From Brevibacterium luteolum (GTDB lineage Bacteria > Actinomycetota > Actinomycetes > Actinomycetales > Brevibacteriaceae): DNA of 64,000 bases. Each line of letters begins with the position of its first letter. The first letter of the stretch is position 1. Positions 25,275-33,631 of the stretch are shown here, piece by piece. A program made the translations under genes and the position numbers. Location: the NCBI RefSeq assembly GCF_013004595.1, contig NZ_JABEMC010000002.1:124001-188000 (forward strand), written 5' to 3'. The notes below the pieces were generated by a model. That model ran no database searches and was not told the origin of the DNA. It was given only the letters and a program-made list of their open reading frames with translations.

Positions 25275-26912
25275 TTAGTGCCGATGGCCGGCGATCCGGG
25301 CGGCCCACACCTCGGGTTCGGGCAGGGCGGCCCGGTTGAGGGAGTCGTTGCCGATCGTCCAGTCCTCTGTCGCCCGGCCGATCGCCGAGAGGCCGGGCAC
25401 CGGCTGGCCGTCGGCGCCGACAAGCTGGAGGGAACCGGTGACCTGGATGCCGCGCTGGACGGCCGGCTTGGCGACGATCCCCTCGGCGATGAGCGAGTCG
25501 ATGACCTCAGTGCGGGCATGCACGGCACCCGGCGGGGCAAGCACGGCGAGCACATGCAGGTCCGGGTGGCCGAACATGTGCGCGTCCTTCTCCCCCGGGC
25601 CCGGGCTCATCATCTCCAGGTCGATGACTCCGGCGCGGATGAGGGCGAGCAGCTTCTCGGCGTTCACCAGCGGCGGGCCCTCGGCAAAGCGCACGAGCTT
25701 CGTGCTCAGCGCCAGGAACTCCTCCCACTGCTGAGGATCGTGGGCGCGGAAGGACAGCACCTGGCGGATGCGGGGCAGCAGGCCCGTCCAGGCCTGGCCG
25801 AGAGCGCACTCGGCATCGGGGGCCTGCAGCCCGCGGGCGATGAGCACCGAACGCTCCAAGGCGGCCTTCGCCGAGGTCGCCAGACCCGGACCCCAGCCGG
25901 ACTCGGCGGTCTCGTCGACCGCAGCGACCACCTCGGCGCTGGCAGGCTCCTGCCAGGCACCGGCCCGGCCGCTGAGGATGTCGGCAGCCAGGTGGCGCAG
26001 CGCGGCAGCGACATCGCGGGGGCTCGCGTCCTCGGCGAGTGCGGCGGCGTGGTGGCCGGTGAGCTCGTCGAGGTCGGCCTGCTGCTGGCCGCCGTCGGCG
26101 GGGATGTAGATGCTCGGCGGTTTGGCGTTGTAGAAGCGGCCGGACAGGCAGGTCGGCAGCAGCACCGGCTCTGCTCCGCAGGCGCGGTAGATGACATCGC
26201 CGGTGACGACGTTGCGCTCGAAGTGCCCGCAGCGGTTCTCGGTGACCATGAGCGCGAAGTCGATGAACGTCAGCGCCGCCCCGCTGGTGAGCACCCGCTG
26301 ACCGGGTGAGATGCGGGCGACGGTCGAGTAGTCGTCGTGGCTGAGCGTGCCGGTCTCATCGTGGACCTCGCGGGTGGTCAGCGCCCGGCTGTGGCGGCGG
26401 GCGTGGCCGGTGGCCAGCAGCACCTCGTCATACGGTTCCCGTACCTCGGGCCCGGCGTGGACCTGCCAGCCGTCACCGGCACGGCACAGGCGGCGCACCC
26501 GTGCGGGCACGACGGTGACGGTCATCGTTTCGGGCAGCTCGGCGATGACGGTCTCGAACGCCCAGGCAAGGTAGGCGCCGACGGCCGCGCGCGGCGGGAA
26601 CGGGTCGAGGCGGTGTTTGGAGGCGTGGGCCTCAGCCCAGGCGGAGAAGGACTTGCGGGCCTTGCTGGCGGCACTGCGGGAGGCTGGCCAGACGCTGACG
26701 ATCGCCGAGGTGACGTTGAGGACGAAGCAGCTGGGCTGGTCGGTGCGCCAGATGCGCCCGGCACCTGGGGTGTCCTGTTCGTAGATGTCGACGTGGAGGT
26801 GCGGCCGGTCGGCAACCGGGTGATCGCGCACAGCTGCCGACAGGCTTTCCAGGGCGAAAAGACCCTTGGGGCCTCCGCCGACGATCGCGACTCTCAGTGC
26901 TGTGGAGTTCAC
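25275..26912 (-). CDS. FAD/NAD(P)-binding protein of unknown substrate
   Basis: 545-aa flavoprotein-like protein. The N-terminal dinucleotide loop VAIVGGGPKGLFALESL (G-x-G-x-x-G) is followed by an acidic strand end (HVDIYEQ). A second nucleotide region lies around EVLLATGHARRHS. The layout matches the FAD-NAD(P)-binding (NAD_binding_9-like) proteins found near siderophore and lysine/ornithine monooxygenase-like enzymes, but no monooxygenase motif set is obvious. ATGs near the start agree with ATG 26912. Neighbours (cardiolipin synthase, orphan antitoxin) give no clue. Confidence 0.8.
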   Translation of the reverse strand: MNSTALRVAIVGGGPKGLFALESLSAAVRDHPVADRPHLHVDIYEQDTPGAGRIWRTDQPSCFVLNVTSAIVSVWPASRSAASKARKSFSAWAEAHASKHRLDPFPPRAAVGAYLAWAFETVIAELPETMTVTVVPARVRRLCRAGDGWQVHAGPEVREPYDEVLLATGHARRHSRALTTREVHDETGTLSHDDYSTVARISPGQRVLTSGAALTFIDFALMVTENRCGHFERNVVTGDVIYRACGAEPVLLPTCLSGRFYNAKPPSIYIPADGGQQQADLDELTGHHAAALAEDASPRDVAAALRHLAADILSGRAGAWQEPASAEVVAAVDETAESGWGPGLATSAKAALERSVLIARGLQAPDAECALGQAWTGLLPRIRQVLSFRAHDPQQWEEFLALSTKLVRFAEGPPLVNAEKLLALIRAGVIDLEMMSPGPGEKDAHMFGHPDLHVLAVLAPPGAVHARTEVIDSLIAEGIVAKPAVQRGIQVTGSLQLVGADGQPVPGLSAIGRATEDWTIGNDSLNRAALPEPEVWAARIAGHRH

Positions 26913-27183
26913 GGGTCTCTCGCAATCTGCGTTGCGGCGCTCCGGCCGGCGCAGACCGGGCGCTCAAGTGTCAGCTGGTGAACGAGCTGCTGCACTCCTG
27001 AGGCTACAGGCGTCGGCTGACAAAGACATGAGCGTGAGACGAACGAGCGGCGACGCTGAGGACGCAGCTGCGCGCGCATCGGCCCGCAGAAGCCGGATGC
27101 GGACTGGGCTTCCATGCCGCCGGCACCCGATGGAGAATTGAAGCCAGACGTGTGGGAAGCCAGACGTGTGGAAGGAGGAAACC

Positions 27184-27426
27184 GTGCCCGCGATCTCGGA
27201 TCAGGATTTCAGCGCAGACGTCCGCGCTGCGATGCGTGCTGCAGGACTCGAGCCGGTCACGGTGACCGATGACGGCAGGCCGGCTTACGCCCTGCTCAGC
27301 ATTGACGACTACCGGCGTCTGACGCGGCAGAGCAGTGAGTCGTTCCTTGCCGCAATGAGCATGGACGACCACGCTACCATCGACTTCCAGCGGCCTGACT
27401 CCACACCGCGGGACCCTGGATTCTGA
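27184..27426 (+). CDS. Phd/YefM-like antitoxin, apparently orphan
   Basis: 80-aa protein with the Phd/YefM-like core EPVTVTDDGRPAYALLSIDDYRRL, the fold that binds DNA and, through its C-terminus, a RelE, Doc or VapC-type toxin. The GTG start at 27184 is chosen because AAGGAGG lies 6-12 bases upstream. The usual partner toxin gene would follow on the same strand within a few bases, but 27427 onward is the 3' end of convergent pta. No toxin precedes it either. It may be a solitary regulator or a relic of a decayed toxin-antitoxin pair. Confidence 0.75.
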   Translation: MPAISDQDFSADVRAAMRAAGLEPVTVTDDGRPAYALLSIDDYRRLTRQSSESFLAAMSMDDHATIDFQRPDSTPRDPGF

Positions 27427-27430
27427 CGCC

Positions 27431-28513
27431 TTACCCTGCGGCGTGCTGGGCTTGGACGGCGGTGACGGCGACGGTCGTGACGATGTCCTCGACCGTGCAG
27501 CCGCGCGAGAGGTCGTTGACCGCCTTCGCCAACCCCTGCAGAACCGGGCCGACGGCGACGGCGCCGGAGGACTGCTGGACGGCCTTGTAGGTAATGTTGC
27601 CGGCTTCCAGGCTGGGGAAGATGAGCACATTGGCCCGGCCTGCGACCTCGTCGCCGGGCAGCTTCTGCGCGGCGATGTCGGGGTGGACGGCGGCGTCGTA
27701 CTGGATCGGCCCGACGACCGGCAGGTCCGGGTGGGCCCGGCGCACCGCAGCGGTCGCCTCGCTCACGGCGTCGACGGCCTCGCCCGCGCCCGAGGCGCCG
27801 GTCGCGTAGCTGAGCATCGCCACCTTGGGCTCGAGGCCGAAGCTGCGTGCGGTGGCCGCCGATTCGGCGGCGATCTCAGCCAGCTGATCCGGGCCGGGCT
27901 GCGGGTTGACGGCGCAGTCGCCGAACACGAGCGCGCCGTGGCCGAAGAGCATGAGGAACACCGAGGACACTGAGGCGACCCCTTCGCGGGTGCCGATGAC
28001 CTCGAGTGCCGGGCGGATCGTCTCGGCGGTCGTGTGCCGGGCGCCGGAGACGAAGCCGTCGGCGTGGCCGAGTTCGACGAGCATCGTCGCGGCATAGGCC
28101 GGGGCGGCAACGCGTTCGGCGGCTTCGGCTTCGCTGATGCCCTTGTGCTTGCGCGCTGCGTAGTAGCCGGCGGCCAGTTCGCCTGCCAGCTCCTGGTTGT
28201 CTGCCGCAGACAGGTCGAGGGTGCGCACGCGGTCGAGGTCGAGGGCGAGGTCGTGTTCGCCGGCCAGTGCCGCGATCGCCTCGCGCTCACCGAGGATCGT
28301 GAGGTCGCAGAAGTCGCGCTTGGCGATCCGTGCGGCAGCGGTGAGCACGCGCACATCGTCGCCTTCGGGCAGGATGATGTGCTTGGGGTTCGCGGCCGCC
28401 TGATCGATGAGACCGGCGAGGAACCGCTCGGGGAAGTCACCAGGCGAGGCGGCTGGGCTGGTCTCCGGGGCCGAGGCCGTGGCGACGGTCGGCTGGGGTG
28501 GTGCGGTGGTCAT
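27431..28513 (-). CDS. pta: Phosphate acetyltransferase
   Basis: Interconverts acetyl phosphate and acetyl-CoA. The 360-aa protein is the single-domain (PTA_PTB) form without the N-terminal DRTGG extension. Family motifs are KHIILPEGDDVRVLTAAARI, GFVSGARHTTAETIRPALEVIGT, SVFLMLFG and AGRANVLIFPSLEAGNITYK. In this cluster it would take the acetyl phosphate released by Xsc into central metabolism, completing taurine use as a carbon source. It lies downstream of the APC permease and tpa in the same direction, behind a hairpin. Confidence 0.95.
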   Translation of the reverse strand: MTTAPPQPTVATASAPETSPAASPGDFPERFLAGLIDQAAANPKHIILPEGDDVRVLTAAARIAKRDFCDLTILGEREAIAALAGEHDLALDLDRVRTLDLSAADNQELAGELAAGYYAARKHKGISEAEAAERVAAPAYAATMLVELGHADGFVSGARHTTAETIRPALEVIGTREGVASVSSVFLMLFGHGALVFGDCAVNPQPGPDQLAEIAAESAATARSFGLEPKVAMLSYATGASGAGEAVDAVSEATAAVRRAHPDLPVVGPIQYDAAVHPDIAAQKLPGDEVAGRANVLIFPSLEAGNITYKAVQQSSGAVAVGPVLQGLAKAVNDLSRGCTVEDIVTTVAVTAVQAQHAAG

Positions 28514-28561
28514 AATGGCCGGCTCCCTTCGGATGTTTTCGGGCGCACTCGGGGCACCGAC

Positions 28562-28583
28562 CGGCCGGGATGACTCCCGGCCG
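28562..28583. terminator. Hairpin between the APC permease and pta
   Basis: Perfect 9-bp arms CGGCCGGGA and TCCCGGCCG with a TGAC loop, 49 bases before the pta start. It may end the permease message or attenuate readthrough into pta. Confidence 0.6.
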
Positions 28584-28629
28584 ATCGTGCCGTGCGGTTG
28601 TGGTGGTGTGCTGTGTTGCGGTTGTGGGC

Positions 28630-28663
28630 GGGTGGCTCAGCTGTCCGGGTGGCTCAGCTGGCC
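28630..28663. repeat. 2 x 17-bp tandem repeat overlapping the APC permease stop
   Basis: GGGTGGCTCAGCTG occurs at 28630-28643 and 28647-28660, spaced 17 bases. The second copy contains the permease stop (28654-28656, read as TGA on the minus strand), so the first copy supplies a duplicated stop. Confidence 0.6.
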
Positions 28664-30261
28664 GTCGTGCTGGACGGGCGGCGCAGGAACTCCGGACGCG
28701 GCCCGCCGAGCACGGCCTCGTCGACGTAGTGGTCGCTGAGGGTGCGGTTGTGGCTGCGGCGCAGGAGGTAGAACACGACGCCGACGAGGATCCAGATGCC
28801 CATCGCGATCATCGACGGCAGCGTCAGCTGGGCCGGTGAGCCGGGCACGAGCAGCAGCAGGCAGAAGGCGATCGCGACGACGACGCCGGCGGCGGCCATG
28901 ATCTTGCGCGGGGTCGACCGGGCGCCTTCGACATCGGCGTGGTCCTCCTGGTGCGACCAGCGGAAGAGTTTGAAGGCGCACGCACACGTGTAGAGGAACG
29001 CGAAGGTGAAGCCGATCGAGGCCATGTCGACGATCCAGCTGAGCGCGGTGCGCCCGAACCACGGGGCGACGAGGCAGAAGGCCATGACGAAGAAGATGCC
29101 GATGTGCGGGGTGCCGTGTTTGCGGTGCACGCGGGAGAACACGGCCGGGATCATCTCGGCACGCCCCATCGCCAGCAGCACGCGGGAGCCGGAGACGAAG
29201 AAGCCGTTGAGGCCGGTGAAGATGCCCATCGAGGCGGCGATGACGAGCAGCACGAGGCCGAACACGCCCATCGAGGCCATGATCGCGTCAGCGGTCGCCC
29301 ACACGCGGTCGGTGCCCATGAGGTCCTGCCACGGGTAGGCCGAGGCGGTCGCGAGGATCATCGCGCAGTACAGGCCGGTGGCAGCCAGCAGCGACCAGAC
29401 GATGAGGCTGAAGGCCTTCTTGGCCGGGAAGTCAAACTCCTCTGCCGCCTGCGGGATGTTGTCGAAGCCGATGTAGGCCCAGGGGGCGATCGCGACGATG
29501 GCCATGATGCCGGCCAGCGGGTTGATGTCGGGGTGGAAGACCGGCTCGGCATTCGACAGCTGCCCGGCCGGGGAGACGATGACGCCGATAAGGACGATGA
29601 TGACGGCCGAGACCATGATGACGCAGAAGATGAACTGCGCGCGGCCGGAGAAGCTGGCGCCGGTGATGTTGATGAACGCGAAGACGACGAGAGCGACGGT
29701 GGCGATCATCACCTCACCGAAGTACACATCCCAGCCGGCGACGTTGTAGAGGTAGCCGAGTTCGGCGACCTGTGGGAACACGCGCCTGCCGAGCAGGGCA
29801 AGCGCGGAGGCGTTGAGGGCGACGATCGAGGTGTAGCCCAGGGTCATGAACCACGCGCAGATGAAGGCGTGTGTGCGCCCGAAGCCCACGAGCGTGTAGG
29901 CGAAGGCGCCGCCGGAGACGGGGAAGGTGCGGGCGAGGAAGCCGTAGCTGACGCCGACGAGGATCATGAGCCCGCCGCCGATCGCCAGGCCGAGCAGCGC
30001 ACCCATCGGGCCGGCTGCGGCCATCCAGTCCGTCGGCAGCACGAAGGCGCCCCAGCCGACAGCTGAGCCGAGGGCGATCGCCCACACCCAGTGCGGTTTG
30101 AGGTTCTTCTGCAGGCGGGTAATCTCGCCGGTCTCGGTGGGGCCTGCGAGGTTGGCGGCGGTGTCAGCGCCGGTGGCCGGGGCCTGTCCGTGCGTCGTTG
30201 CAGCGGAGGCGCCGGGGCCGGTCGCTCGGGTGGTGCTCATATTCGGGTCGCGGGCAGTCAT
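28654..30261 (-). CDS. APC-superfamily permease, probable taurine uptake carrier
   Basis: 535-aa amino-acid/polyamine/organocation transporter with about twelve membrane helices after a 50-residue cytoplasmic N-terminus. The first helix carries the substrate-binding unwound glycines in ALGSAVGWGAFVLP. PWAYIGFDNIPQAAEEFDFP matches the TM6 region of APC carriers. The start ATG 30261 follows GGAAGGAGGT. It lies between tpa and pta in the same orientation, so it most likely imports taurine or a related amino sulfonate, in a role other bacteria give to TauABC or TRAP systems. This assignment is inference from context. A CRP-type site lies 90 bases upstream. Confidence 0.85.
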   Translation of the reverse strand: MTARDPNMSTTRATGPGASAATTHGQAPATGADTAANLAGPTETGEITRLQKNLKPHWVWAIALGSAVGWGAFVLPTDWMAAAGPMGALLGLAIGGGLMILVGVSYGFLARTFPVSGGAFAYTLVGFGRTHAFICAWFMTLGYTSIVALNASALALLGRRVFPQVAELGYLYNVAGWDVYFGEVMIATVALVVFAFINITGASFSGRAQFIFCVIMVSAVIIVLIGVIVSPAGQLSNAEPVFHPDINPLAGIMAIVAIAPWAYIGFDNIPQAAEEFDFPAKKAFSLIVWSLLAATGLYCAMILATASAYPWQDLMGTDRVWATADAIMASMGVFGLVLLVIAASMGIFTGLNGFFVSGSRVLLAMGRAEMIPAVFSRVHRKHGTPHIGIFFVMAFCLVAPWFGRTALSWIVDMASIGFTFAFLYTCACAFKLFRWSHQEDHADVEGARSTPRKIMAAAGVVVAIAFCLLLLVPGSPAQLTLPSMIAMGIWILVGVVFYLLRRSHNRTLSDHYVDEAVLGGPRPEFLRRPSSTTAS

Positions 30262-30350
30262 GCAGGCGACCTCCTTCCGTATCCATGGGGTGATGTCGGA
30301 TGCGCGTCTCGGCTGCTTCCCAGCCTGCCGGTTCGCACCCTCATCACCTA

Positions 30351-30366
30351 TGTGATGTGCATCACT
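30351..30366. promoter_or_regulatory. CRP/GlxR-type site upstream of the APC permease
   Basis: TGTGA-TGTGCA-TCACT matches the CRP/GlxR consensus TGTGA-N6-TCACA at 9 of 10 conserved positions. It lies in the 279-base gap after tpa, 90 bases before the permease start, suggesting cAMP-linked control. That gap also has a partial copy of the dispersed repeat at 30437-30455. Confidence 0.5.
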
Positions 30367-30540
30367 GCATCGGCTACATTACCGACACCTGTCGCCGGGC
30401 CTCAGTGCCAGACGGCGACCATTCGCTGGGTCCACGCCACCGCCTCGGCGACGGGCCCAGCCCGGGCTGCGGCACAGCCCGCGGGTACGCACAGGGGGAG
30501 GGGCATTGATGCACCCCTCCCCCAGTGCGATCGCTGTCGA

Positions 30541-31944
30541 TCAGCCGATCGCGGCCTCGACATCGCTGAGCATGCCATCGATGCCGTGGACGAGCTCCGA
30601 AAGCTCCTCGTCGCCGGCAACCAGCGGCGGGGAGACCATGAGCATCGTCGCGCCGCGGTCGTCGCCGCGCAGGATCACGCCGGTGCGCTCGAAAGAGGCC
30701 GGCAGGATCTCGCGCAGCACCTTGAGCGACTCCTCGTCGGTGAGATCGCGGCCGGAGGCGCGGTCGGCCATGAGCTCGATAGCGTAGAAGTAGCCGGTGC
30801 CACGGACGTCCTTGACGCAGCGGTGGGCTTCAGCGAGCTTGTCGATGTCGGCGCGCAGGCCCGGCCCGCGGCGCTGGACGTTGCCGAGCACGTCCTCATC
30901 GCGCATCGCCGAGATGTTCGCGTGCGCGACGGCGGTGGCGACAGGGTGGCCGCCCCAGGTGGCACCGTGGGTGAAGACGCCGCCCTGCTCGGAGGCGTAG
31001 AGCTGGTCGACGAGCTCCTCACGGACGATCATGCCGCCGAGCGGCGCGTAGCCCGAGGTCGAGCCCTTGGCGAAGGTGATGATGTCGGGCACGACACCGG
31101 TCAGACCCTCACCGAACCAGTAGCCGAGGCGGCCGAAGGAGCAGATGACCTCATCGGAGACGAGCAGGATGCCGTACTTGTCGCAGATCGCGCGCAGGGC
31201 CTTCCAGTAGCCGTCCGGGGCGACGAGTGCGCCGCGGCCGTTCTGGACCGGCTCGGCGAAGATCGCCGCGATCGTCTCCGGGCCCTCCTCCTGGATGACC
31301 TTCTCGTAGGCCTGGATGATGTCGAGCTCCTCAGCCGGGCCGCAGTCGCCGGTGTAGCCGAGCGTGTTTGGCACCGAGCGCACACCGTCGAGCAGCGGCT
31401 CGAACGGGGCCTTGATCTTCGGCAGCTGGGTGACCGACAGGGCGCCCATCGTCACGCCGTGGTAGGCCATCTCACGCGAGATGAACTTCGTCCGCTGCGG
31501 CTGGCCCTGGCTGCGGTGGTACTGGCGGGCGAACTTGATCGCCGTCTCGACGGCCTCGGAGCCGGAGTTGACGAAGAAGGTGGTGCCCAGGTCGCCGGGG
31601 GCGAGCTCGGCGATCAGCTCAGCAGCGGCGACAGCCGGCTCGTGGACCATGCCCCAGTTCGAGGCGTAGGCGAGCTGGTGGATCTGCTTGGCACCGGCGT
31701 CGGCGATGTCGGTGCGGCCGTGACCCATGTTGACGCAGAACAGGCCGGCGAGCCCGTCGAGGTAGCGCTTGCCGTCGGTCGAGTACAGGTGGCAGCCGTC
31801 AGCGCGGGTGAAGACGGGGAAGTCGGCGTCGCGCTGGTCGCGGCGGGTGAAGTGCTGGAAGAGGTGGCGGCGGGCGCTGTCGCGCAGGCGGCCGGTGTCG
31901 GCTCCCGTCGCCGAGGTGGTGGTCGACGTGTCCATAGTCGTCAT
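30541..31944 (-). CDS. tpa: Taurine:pyruvate aminotransferase
   Basis: Class-III PLP aminotransferase (467 aa) converting taurine plus pyruvate to sulfoacetaldehyde plus alanine. The PLP lysine is K293 in DIITFAKGSTSGYAPLGG, the pyridine-nitrogen aspartate is D264 in LVSDEVICSFGRLG, and the phosphate-binding stretch is NSGSEAVETAIKFAR. The class alone would allow other omega-amino substrates. The assignment rests on ald and xsc beside it. The start ATG 31944 follows AAGGAGA. Confidence 0.9.
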   Translation of the reverse strand: MTTMDTSTTTSATGADTGRLRDSARRHLFQHFTRRDQRDADFPVFTRADGCHLYSTDGKRYLDGLAGLFCVNMGHGRTDIADAGAKQIHQLAYASNWGMVHEPAVAAAELIAELAPGDLGTTFFVNSGSEAVETAIKFARQYHRSQGQPQRTKFISREMAYHGVTMGALSVTQLPKIKAPFEPLLDGVRSVPNTLGYTGDCGPAEELDIIQAYEKVIQEEGPETIAAIFAEPVQNGRGALVAPDGYWKALRAICDKYGILLVSDEVICSFGRLGYWFGEGLTGVVPDIITFAKGSTSGYAPLGGMIVREELVDQLYASEQGGVFTHGATWGGHPVATAVAHANISAMRDEDVLGNVQRRGPGLRADIDKLAEAHRCVKDVRGTGYFYAIELMADRASGRDLTDEESLKVLREILPASFERTGVILRGDDRGATMLMVSPPLVAGDEELSELVHGIDGMLSDVEAAIG

Positions 31945-32297
31945 GAGTGTCTCCTTAGCTGCTGGGCAGGTGCGGCAGGTGTGCCGCGGCTTCTGCGGGT
32001 GGCGCTGGGGCGCGGGCTAAGTCGGCGCTGACCGTGCCCATCTGTCCCTCGAGCCTAGAGACCGGCGTCACACTGCGGGAGAGCCAGATGCCGACGACTT
32101 CGGGGATCCAGCGTGGACCCCTCACCCGGGCACAATCTGGTGCTGGCGCAGACGCCGACCGGGGCAGACGCTTCGAAGAGCAGGTGCCGCTCAGCGCTGA
32201 GCGGCACACCCGCGCCCGCGCCTACGGCACGGGCGCCGCCCCAGTCAGCGCTTGTGCCCCGGGCACGGCGGCCATATCCCAGACAAGGAGGATCAGC
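31945..32297. other. Divergent tpa-ald control region (353 bases, no gene)
   Basis: It holds the tpa ribosome site (AAGGAGA) at the left edge and the ald ribosome site (AAGGAGG, 32285-32291) at the right. The perfect palindrome listed below lies about 90 bases from ald. MocR/TauR regulators commonly bind such divergent regions. No credible ORF is seen. Confidence 0.6.
32184..32207. promoter_or_regulatory. Perfect 24-bp palindrome upstream of ald
   Basis: The arms GTGCCGCTCAGC and GCTGAGCGGCAC are contiguous with no spacer. A gap-free 12+12 palindrome is more like a dimer operator than a terminator. Its position between tpa and ald makes it a candidate site for a taurine-cluster regulator, though MocR sites are often direct repeats. 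Confidence 0.55.
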
Positions 32298-33416
32298 ATG
32301 AAGATCGGCGTCCCAAAGGAACTGAAGAACAACGAACACCGGGTCGGCTCCACGCCTGCCGGTGTCCACGAACTCGTCAGCCGCGGCCATGAGGTCGTCG
32401 TCGAATCCGGCGCCGGCACAGGCTCGGCGATGACCGATGAGGACTTCCGCGCAGCCGGGGCGACGGTCCTCGCCACCGCCGACGAGGTGTGGGAGGCCGC
32501 TGAGCTCATCCTCAAGGTCAAGGAGCCGGTGGCTGAGGAGTTCCACCGGATGCGGCCGGGCCAAGCGCTGTTCACCTTCCTGCATTTGGCCGCCAGCCAG
32601 GAGTGCACACGTGCGCTGATGGACAAGCAGGTCGATTCGATCGCCTATGAGCTCGTCCGTTCCCCCACTGGTGCGCTGCCCCTGCTGTTCCCCATGTCCG
32701 AGGTCGCCGGGCGGCTGGCACCGCTGGTCGGCACGCAGGCGCTCATGAGCCCGGCCGGTGGGCCGGGCAAGCTCATCGGCGGGGTCTCCGGGGTCCGGCC
32801 CACCCGCGTCGTCGTCATCGGTGCGGGGGTCTCGGGCATGAACGCGGTCGCAGTGGCCGTCGGTCTGTGGGCCGATGTCGTACTGCTGGACAAGGACATC
32901 GACAAGCTGCGCGCAGCCGACCGGATGTACCAAGGCCGCATCCGGACCGTCGCCTCGACGGCGTTCACGCTCGAGCAGGAGGTGCTCGAGGCCGACCTCG
33001 TCATCGGCTGTGTGCTCATTCCCGGCTCCCGCGCCCCGAAGCTCGTCACCAACGACATGGTCCGGCGGATGAAGCCCGGTTCGGTGCTCGTCGACATCGC
33101 CATCGACCAGGGCGGCTGCTTCGAGGACTCGAAACCCACCACGCATGCGGATCCGACGTTCACCGTTCATGACTCGATCTTCTACTGTGTGACCAACATG
33201 CCCGGCGCGGTCGCGCACACCTCGACGGTGGCGCTCAACAACGTCACCAGCCCGTATGCCACGCTCATCGCTGATCACGGTGTCGCCGAGGCCGCCAAGC
33301 GCAGCGAGGCGCTGCGCGCCGGCCTGTCGACCTACCAGGGCACGCTCACCAGCCCGCCGGTCGGCGCCGACCTCGGCATCGACTCGGTCACCCCTGAGGA
33401 GGCACTCGGCATGTGA
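32298..33416 (+). CDS. ald: Alanine dehydrogenase
   Basis: NAD-dependent oxidative deamination of L-alanine to pyruvate and ammonium, 372 aa. The catalytic residues fall at the positions of the Mycobacterium tuberculosis enzyme: K75 in ILKVKEP and H96 in TFLHLAA. The NAD fold begins VVVIGAGVSGMNAVAVA, and GGCFEDSKPTTHADPTF is a family hallmark. The start is ATG 32298 with AAGGAGG. In this cluster it recycles the alanine made by Tpa back to pyruvate and frees the taurine nitrogen. Confidence 0.96.
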   Translation: MKIGVPKELKNNEHRVGSTPAGVHELVSRGHEVVVESGAGTGSAMTDEDFRAAGATVLATADEVWEAAELILKVKEPVAEEFHRMRPGQALFTFLHLAASQECTRALMDKQVDSIAYELVRSPTGALPLLFPMSEVAGRLAPLVGTQALMSPAGGPGKLIGGVSGVRPTRVVVIGAGVSGMNAVAVAVGLWADVVLLDKDIDKLRAADRMYQGRIRTVASTAFTLEQEVLEADLVIGCVLIPGSRAPKLVTNDMVRRMKPGSVLVDIAIDQGGCFEDSKPTTHADPTFTVHDSIFYCVTNMPGAVAHTSTVALNNVTSPYATLIADHGVAEAAKRSEALRAGLSTYQGTLTSPPVGADLGIDSVTPEEALGM

Positions 33417-33631
33417 GACCGCGCCTGGGCCTCACCAGGGCGGGGCCCGCCGGCCCAATCCCGGGTACGCTGCACTCCTGCCCGCAGGGGAGCCGTCCAG
33501 CCTGCAGTCAGGCGAGGCCGCGGCGGCGCGGCTGGCATAGACTGTCAACCACGCCGCGGCACCGGTCTGCCCTCTTCGGCACGCCTCTTGCGGCGGGACG
33601 TCACCGTTGACGGCAGGCATAGGAGGGACCG

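Noticed and set aside
30091..32031. 646-codon frame antisense to tpa and the APC permease start
   Set aside because: It covers two well-supported genes and an intergenic region and has no recognisable domain.
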